From the NCBI GenBank assembly GCA_018384375.1, contig JAHAYJ010000032.1, positions 115,603 to 179,602 of the forward strand: a DNA stretch of 64,000 nt. Reading direction: 5' to 3'. Shown one piece after another: positions 58,486-64,000 of the stretch. Both the position numbers and the translations under genes were made by a program. The notes beneath the pieces were generated by a model. It searched no databases, was not told where the DNA came from, and saw nothing but the letters and a program-made list of their open reading frames with translations. Every line of letters begins with the position of its first letter. Position 1 is the stretch's first letter. Source of the stretch: Lachnospiraceae bacterium. Its GTDB lineage: Bacteria > Bacillota > Clostridia > Lachnospirales > Lachnospiraceae.

Positions 58486-60118
58486 GCGGGTCAGAACCCT
58501 GCTCCGCGTATCCTCAAGACAACAGCTCCATGATGATGATATACCGGTTCAGAGGGCGGAGGCAGAACAATACATAGCGAAACAGCCGGATTGGATATTT
58601 GACAGGGAATACATGGAAAAAGCAGTATCTGCTTACAAAAACAGTGTGGAGGACCGGGAGGTTCTGCAACAGATTCTGGCAGATGCCAGGGAAAAGCAGT
58701 TTGATGTCCTGCTGACCTATATGTCAGACAGGATCGGCAGACAGGAAGAATACAGTTTTTATGTGGCAACCCTAAATCGGCTTGGAATTGAAGTGTGGAC
58801 GATCAGGGACGGACAGCTGAAAACAGAGGAACATGTAGACAGGCTGCTAAATTACATTCGCTTCTGGCAAAATGAAGGGGAAAGCAAAAAAACCGGTATG
58901 CGGGTGCGTGACACACAGCGGGAAATGGTAAAGGAAGGCAGATTTGTAGGCGGCAAAGCTCCCTTCGGTTACCGGCTGGTTCCTTCTGGTATAATCAGTA
59001 ACCATGGACGTCTGCTTAAGAAGCTTGAGATTGTGGAAGAAGAGGCAGAAATTGTCAGGAAGATCTATCGTTTAGCCATTTGTCAGGGACTCGGATATGA
59101 GAAAATTGCAAATACACTGAATGCTGAGGGTATCCGGACAATTACCTCTGACACGTGGAAACCGGGTACTGTTGGTGGTATTCTAAAAAATCCCATTTAT
59201 ATGGGCTATTATGCCATTCACAGAAGAGCCGGAAACGGGAGCGGTGCCAGACTGGATCGCAGGGACTGGATCTACTCAGAGAATCAGATTTCAGAGCTGG
59301 TGATCATTCCTCAGCCAATGTGGGAGAAGGCACAGCAGATCAGAGAGACACGTAAAAATAAGATCAGTGCAGCAAAGGAACAATCGGCGAAGCAGTATGA
59401 GGAGCAGTATCGAGTGCCGCTTTGCACCGGAGGAAAGCTGGCACTGACCGGACTGGCATATTGCGGTTATTGCGGAAAACGATTGAAAAACGGAAGCTAC
59501 TGTAATCACTGGACAGTAAAAGCAACAGGGGAAAGGAAAGTGTCTTTTGCAGGCAGATATGTGTGTCCGGGGAAATGCCGGGAGAGAAGCTGCTATTCCC
59601 AGGACTATCTGGAAAGTATTGTTTTTAGGGCTGTAAAGGAATTCCTGAAGGAGCTTCATACAATGGATCTATCTTTAGAAATAAGGAAGATAAGGCAGTT
59701 GGTAAAGGCAGGCTTTGAAAAAGAACTGGAGCAGATTGCAAAACAGCAGCAGATTTTACAGCTTGATATTGAGACGCTGGAAGAAAAAATACCTGAGGCA
59801 ATCCGAGGAAATTACTGCTTCAGTGCCGGGAAGCTTTCAGAACTGATCAGGGAAAAAGCAGACCGAAAAAGAGAACTGGAGATAAAAAAAGAAAAAATGA
59901 AAGTAAGAAGGAATCAGGCAGATTGCAGGGAAGAAGAAACAAAACAGCTTATGAATGAGACATTGAACTGGACAAAGCTGTTTGAAGATACGGACCCGGC
60001 GACCAGAAAAATGCTGTTAGCTGCCCTGATTGATAAAATTATTGTGAAAGATCGTGACATTGTTGTAAAGTTCAGGTTTCATCCTGATGCTTTAGCGGAT
60101 AATGAGCAGACAGAATAG
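58478..60118 (+). CDS. Large serine recombinase
   Basis: MSKRVRTLLRVSSRQQ (catalytic Ser), MSDRIGRQEEYSFYVATLNRLGIEVW, recombinase domain GKAPFGYRLV, zinc ribbon CGYCGKRL...CPGKCRERSC, C-terminal coiled coil. Confidence 0.95.
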   Translation: MSKRVRTLLRVSSRQQLHDDDIPVQRAEAEQYIAKQPDWIFDREYMEKAVSAYKNSVEDREVLQQILADAREKQFDVLLTYMSDRIGRQEEYSFYVATLNRLGIEVWTIRDGQLKTEEHVDRLLNYIRFWQNEGESKKTGMRVRDTQREMVKEGRFVGGKAPFGYRLVPSGIISNHGRLLKKLEIVEEEAEIVRKIYRLAICQGLGYEKIANTLNAEGIRTITSDTWKPGTVGGILKNPIYMGYYAIHRRAGNGSGARLDRRDWIYSENQISELVIIPQPMWEKAQQIRETRKNKISAAKEQSAKQYEEQYRVPLCTGGKLALTGLAYCGYCGKRLKNGSYCNHWTVKATGERKVSFAGRYVCPGKCRERSCYSQDYLESIVFRAVKEFLKELHTMDLSLEIRKIRQLVKAGFEKELEQIAKQQQILQLDIETLEEKIPEAIRGNYCFSAGKLSELIREKADRKRELEIKKEKMKVRRNQADCREEETKQLMNETLNWTKLFEDTDPATRKMLLAALIDKIIVKDRDIVVKFRFHPDALADNEQTE

Positions 60119-60178
60119 TGATTTCCATTCTCTTGTATCATATATATTCATAATATGATATAACCAGTGGCTTCGCCG

Positions 60179-60757
60179 TACCGGAGCAAAGGCTACGACT
60201 TTACCATCACCTCGTCCACTGCTTATGACCAGAAATGGATGAGAGGGAGAAATGTTTATGAAAATATTGATCAGGTGGTAGATAGTGTTTTTGCAAATTT
60301 CCTGTCACGTCCCGGGGTCAGACAGCCGATTCTCACTGCATATTGTGACGGAAGGCGAGTTACCTGTGACGGTCTGAGTCAGTGGGGCTCCAAATATCTG
60401 GGAGAAGAGGGATACTCGGCAATTGAGATTATCCGCTATTACTATGGATCTGATATGTATATCAATACGGCAGAGCGAATTGCTGGTGTTCCTTCCTCCT
60501 GGCCGGGGTATGATCTGACCATCGGTTCTACCGGGGATAAAGTGAGACAGATGCAGACACAACTGAACCGGATCGCACAGAATTATCCGGCGATTCCAAG
60601 GATTGCTGTGGATGGAATTTACGGACCGGCCACCGCGCAGGCGGTGCGTACCTTCCAGAGAATTTTTGATCTTCCACAGACCGGAATTGTGGATTACCCT
60701 ACCTGGTATAGCATATCCAACATTTATGTGGGAGTCAGCCGGATCGCTGAGCCCTAG
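60179..60757 (+). CDS. sleC: SleC-like spore cortex-lytic enzyme, 3' segment (interrupted gene)
   Basis: YRSKGYDFTITSSTAYDQKW...YCDGRRVTCDGLSQWGSKYLGEEGYSAIEIIRYYYGSDMY... plus PG_binding_1-like IGSTGDKVRQMQTQLNRI...IYGPATAQAVRTFQ; upstream in-frame TAA at 60161-60163 and no convincing RBS. Confidence 0.85.
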   Translation, partial: YRSKGYDFTITSSTAYDQKWMRGRNVYENIDQVVDSVFANFLSRPGVRQPILTAYCDGRRVTCDGLSQWGSKYLGEEGYSAIEIIRYYYGSDMYINTAERIAGVPSSWPGYDLTIGSTGDKVRQMQTQLNRIAQNYPAIPRIAVDGIYGPATAQAVRTFQRIFDLPQTGIVDYPTWYSISNIYVGVSRIAEP

Positions 60758-60908
60758 GGAACGAAAAGTACGCATATTCTGTGTACTATAGCGGTTCTGT
60801 GACGCCATGGTTACAATTTGGTTACATTTTACTTGAAATCTTTTGCAACTTCTGATAAAGTGCAGAGTAACAAAAGTAATTTTGCTTTGTAGGATAAGGG
60901 GAGTATCA

Positions 60909-61631
60909 ATGAAGATATATATTTGTGATGATTCCAAGAGTGATCTGCTAAGGCTGCATCATTATCTGGAGAAGTATGCAAAGGAACAGGAAATCAGCAT
61001 GGATGTGGAAGAGTTTCAGTCTGCCAGGGATATGCTGCTTGCACATAAAAAGGCAGCGGAAAAGCCTGTATTGATTTTCTTGGATATTTATATGGATCAG
61101 ATTGATGGTATGGAAACTGCCAAAATGTTGAGAAAAGCAGGGATAAAGACGAGTATTCTTTTTACTACCTCATCTCAGGAGCATGCAATGGAAGCTTTTC
61201 AGGTCCATGCGGACGGCTATCTCCATAAGCCGTTTGATTATGAAGCTTTTAAACATGCTATGAGCAAGGTGAGTGATCAGCTGCAGACAGAGTTTAAGAC
61301 AATCGACATACGGATTGACCGGATGAACAGGAAATTTCGTGTGAAGGATATCTGTTATGCAGAAACGGATAGTCACAGAGTCCTACTTCATTGTACCGAT
61401 AACGCTTATTATGCAAGTATTACCATGGAAGCCCTGAAGGAACTGCTGAAGGAAGAACCTTCCTTTATTATGTGTGGCAGAAGCTTTTTGGTCAATCTGG
61501 CTTATGCGGATTCCATAGATGGGGAACAGATTTATTTGAGAGAGGGCAGTACCATCCCGATCCCGGTGCGTTTGCGAAAACAGATCAGAGAGCAATACCA
61601 GCAGTATCAGCTGGAGAACCGGAGGGATTAA
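60909..61631 (+). CDS. LytTR-family response regulator
   Basis: MKIYICDDSKSDLLRLHHYLEKY, VLIFLDIYMDQIDGMETAKMLR, C-terminal LytTR domain ICYAETDSHRVLLHC. Confidence 0.9.
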   Translation: MKIYICDDSKSDLLRLHHYLEKYAKEQEISMDVEEFQSARDMLLAHKKAAEKPVLIFLDIYMDQIDGMETAKMLRKAGIKTSILFTTSSQEHAMEAFQVHADGYLHKPFDYEAFKHAMSKVSDQLQTEFKTIDIRIDRMNRKFRVKDICYAETDSHRVLLHCTDNAYYASITMEALKELLKEEPSFIMCGRSFLVNLAYADSIDGEQIYLREGSTIPIPVRLRKQIREQYQQYQLENRRD

Positions 61632-61636
61632 AAGGG

Positions 61637-61999
61637 ATGGATAATAAGTCGTTAGAGAGCCTTAAAAAACAGGGAATTGATGTTGAAGCCGGAATGAGAT
61701 ATGCAGATCAATCACTGGACTTTTATCAGGAATTGATTGTGATTTTTCTGGAAGAATACGAGCAGAAATACAAGGCCATGGAAGAGGAAGCAGGGAAAGC
61801 ACAGAGGGAATACACGGTTCTGGTGCATGGACTGAAAAACAGTGCAGGCTATCTGGGAGCAGGACATCTCTCGGCACTTGCTTATGAGCATGAGAAGGCG
61901 TCCAAGGAAGGAAATCTTTCCTATATTAAAGATAATCTTGCAGAATTACTTGGGGAGTGGGAAAAAATTGTCCACATTTTCAGAAGTGTGCTTCCCTGA
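61637..61999 (+). CDS. HPt (histidine phosphotransfer) domain protein
   Basis: YTVLVHGLKNSAGYLGAGHLSALAYEHEKASKEG, HPt-like H-G-L-K-N-S motif. Confidence 0.85.
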   Translation: MDNKSLESLKKQGIDVEAGMRYADQSLDFYQELIVIFLEEYEQKYKAMEEEAGKAQREYTVLVHGLKNSAGYLGAGHLSALAYEHEKASKEGNLSYIKDNLAELLGEWEKIVHIFRSVLP

Positions 62000-62307
62000 C
62001 AGAAGAAACATATAATAAGCATATAATATAATAGAAGATACAAATGAGAAAAGGATGACAAGGCAGTCTGACAGCGTGTGCTGTCAGGACTGCCTTCTTC
62101 CGGTTTGTTACTGAAAAATAAGAAGAGAAGTGTTTAGCAGGGGAAAAATGGGCTAAACTAGTAAAAAATGAACAAATAGGAAAAAAAAACAACAATTGGG
62201 AAGAATGGATTGCAAGTTTGCAAGATTGTATTTATTATGTAAAATGTAAAATGTGAACAAGATAAAGAGATTAATTGTTTAGGTTGCATCTGAAGGAGGA
62301 ATTAATA

Positions 62308-64000
62308 ATGAAAAGAATGAAAAGAGCATTGACATTATCATTAGCAACATTGATGGTGTTTGGCTCCGTAACGGGCAATGTGAATGTGATTAAGGCATAT
62401 GCATTGGAGAAGCCGGCAGAGGTTACAGAAGTTCCGGATCTTTTACCGGATGGCGTAGCAGAGAATGTACAGGCAGCCAAGGAGGCTTCCGAAGCAGCAC
62501 AGCAGGCAGCGAAGGATGCACAGGCTGCAGTGGAGGAACTGAACGAGGAAGCTTCTGATCAGATCATCACTGAGGTAACAAAGGATATAAAAGATGCAAA
62601 AGACGATGTGAAAGAGGCAGCTAACGATGTCGATCAGGCAAAGATAGACGCAACAAATGCGGTAGAGACTGCAGAAGCAAAGGATAAAGCAGCTGATACA
62701 GCTTACCAAGAAGCAGAGAAAATTGTTGCCGATTCCGAAACAGCAATTGCAGCTGAGGAAGGAAAGGTTGAAGGCGCAGCGGATGCCGTGCTGAAAGCTA
62801 CTGAGGATGCCAATAAGGCAGCACAGGAAAAGCTTGTTGAGCAGGAAAAAAATGCGCAGCGGGCAAAGGATGAAGCTAAGAAAGCTCTTGAGAAAGCTCT
62901 GACGAAAGACAATAAAGAGCAAGCTCAGGAAGCTGTTGACGAGGCAAACAAAGCAGCTGCAAAGGCAAACGATGCAGTAAAGAAAGCGGAAGCAATCGTA
63001 GGTGATGTTCAGAGCGCTTATGATACCGCACTGGCTGAGTACAATAAAGCTAAAGCAGATGCACAGGACGAAGAAGCGAAATATGCAGATGCCCTCGCAG
63101 CAAAGCAGGCTGAAATTGCAGAATTAGAGGCAGAGCTTAAGGCAGCCCAGGATGCATATGATGCAGCAAAGAAGGATGCTAAAGAAGCAACAAAGCTTGC
63201 AACACAGGCTGCAACCGCAGTAAACGATGCAAACAAGACAATCACTGATGAAGAGAATAGAGTAGAAGAGATTAAGGATAATGCTGATGCCGCAGTAAAG
63301 ACAGCTGAGGAGGAAGCAAATAAGGCAGCAGGTGCAGCAAATGATGTTGCAGATATGTATGTTGATCCTGCTAAGGATACAGTAGTAGCTACAGGTAAGG
63401 CCGTAGAGGCAGCACAGGCTGATTATGATCAGGCAGTTGATGAAGAAGCTACTGCAAAGGCAGCTGCAGATAAGACCTATACAGATGCAGAGAAGGCAGC
63501 AAGTGATGCAAGGACAAAAGAAATAAACCGTATTAATGCAGCAGATTCTTCCTACAATAAAGCAATTGACAAGGCAAAGCAGGATTATGATAATTGCTCA
63601 TGGTGGAATCCGAAGAGAATATACCTTTGGGGAGTTTGGCAAGGTAAGATAGCCGAGAAGAATAATGCAATAGAGGCTGCTAATAAAGAGCATGACGAAG
63701 CAGTAAAAGCAGCAGAATCTGCAAAGAAGGCTGCTTACACACAGGCAGAAAACAACACAACAGACAAGTTGAATAAGCTCACCGGAGCAAAGCAGGCTGA
63801 CGCTGAAGCAAAAGCCGTAGTAGCTGCAGAAGAAGGAATCAGAGATACGATTCTTGGCGCAATGACAGATGATGTTGAGCAGAATCAGAAATTGATCGAT
63901 GATGTAGAAAAGGAACTGGCTGGTGAAGGCGCACAGTATCTGGAATACATGAATGACCTCAATGCATATCTCTGGGCGACAGATGAGAGAAACGACGCAT
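62308..64000 (+). CDS. Secreted Ala/Lys/Glu-rich coiled-coil surface protein, 3' end beyond window
   Basis: RBS aaggagg; MKRMKRALTLSLATLMVFGSVTGNVNVIKAYALEKPAEVTEV... open to the window end; heptad-like AKEAADAA composition. Confidence 0.85.
   Translation, partial: MKRMKRALTLSLATLMVFGSVTGNVNVIKAYALEKPAEVTEVPDLLPDGVAENVQAAKEASEAAQQAAKDAQAAVEELNEEASDQIITEVTKDIKDAKDDVKEAANDVDQAKIDATNAVETAEAKDKAADTAYQEAEKIVADSETAIAAEEGKVEGAADAVLKATEDANKAAQEKLVEQEKNAQRAKDEAKKALEKALTKDNKEQAQEAVDEANKAAAKANDAVKKAEAIVGDVQSAYDTALAEYNKAKADAQDEEAKYADALAAKQAEIAELEAELKAAQDAYDAAKKDAKEATKLATQAATAVNDANKTITDEENRVEEIKDNADAAVKTAEEEANKAAGAANDVADMYVDPAKDTVVATGKAVEAAQADYDQAVDEEATAKAAADKTYTDAEKAASDARTKEINRINAADSSYNKAIDKAKQDYDNCSWWNPKRIYLWGVWQGKIAEKNNAIEAANKEHDEAVKAAESAKKAAYTQAENNTTDKLNKLTGAKQADAEAKAVVAAEEGIRDTILGAMTDDVEQNQKLIDDVEKELAGEGAQYLEYMNDLNAYLWATDERNDA

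Larger units (their letters stand above)
52465..60179 (+). mobile_element. ~7.7 kb skin-like intervening element in the sleC-like gene, bounded by GT cores at 52465-52466 and 60178-60179
   Basis: Recombination at GT restores GAG TGG TAC CGG (EWYR) in frame; reconstructed attP CCAGTGGCTTcgccGTgacaAAGCCAATGG is palindromic about GT; serine recombinase ends 60 bp from the right core. Confidence 0.88.

Noticed and set aside
52463-60170. AGTGG as the direct-repeat core (52461-52465 and 60166-60170)
   Set aside because: Joining at AGTGG leaves the 3' half out of frame; GT at 52465/60178 gives the expected EWYR and the symmetric attP.
51782-60757. Split sleC-like gene as an invertible (phase-variation) switch
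   Set aside because: Both halves are on the same strand and the GT cores are in direct orientation, predicting excision/integration, not inversion.
51782-60757. Split as random transposon insertion or assembly misjoin
   Set aside because: Frame restoration to the base at a shared GT, the attP palindrome and the adjacent serine recombinase are hard to explain otherwise; reads should still be checked.
1-64000. CRISPR arrays, tRNA and rRNA genes
   Set aside because: No regularly spaced repeat arrays and no tRNA/rRNA signatures recognised by eye; a tRNAscan/Infernal run would be needed to exclude divergent RNAs.

Overview
Firmicute window with gene content typical of a spore-forming Lachnospiraceae-like bacterium. 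It carries mostly housekeeping genes (malQ, greA-like, tig-clpP-clpX-lon-engB, truA, valS with a T-box, folC, spoIIAA-spoIIAB-sigF, sbcDC, htpG with a CIRCE element). The most interesting signal is at 51.7-60.8 kb. A SleC-like spore cortex-lytic enzyme gene (SpoIID-like region plus peptidoglycan-binding domain) is split into two same-strand halves, 51782-52468 and 60179-60757. A ~7.7 kb element lies between them and carries a BMP-type nucleoside ABC transporter, thymidine kinase, a small ORF and a large serine recombinase next to the right junction. Joining the halves at a shared GT dinucleotide restores the reading frame (...NRVYTEW|YRSKGYDF...). The matching reconstructed circle junction is a near-perfect 30-bp palindrome centred on that same GT (CCAGTGGCTTcgccGTgacaAAGCCAATGG), as expected for a serine-integrase attP. 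The 5' half has a sigma-K-like promoter embedded in a hairpin that would hide its RBS in read-through RNA. I propose a skin-like, possibly sporulation-regulated excisable element in a germination gene. A second notable region (10.2-13.8 kb) is a decaying two-component/sugar-ABC locus that keeps a full-length ABC pseudo-ATPase without recognisable Walker A motifs. All calls come from reading the sequence and ORF track; no database search was run.
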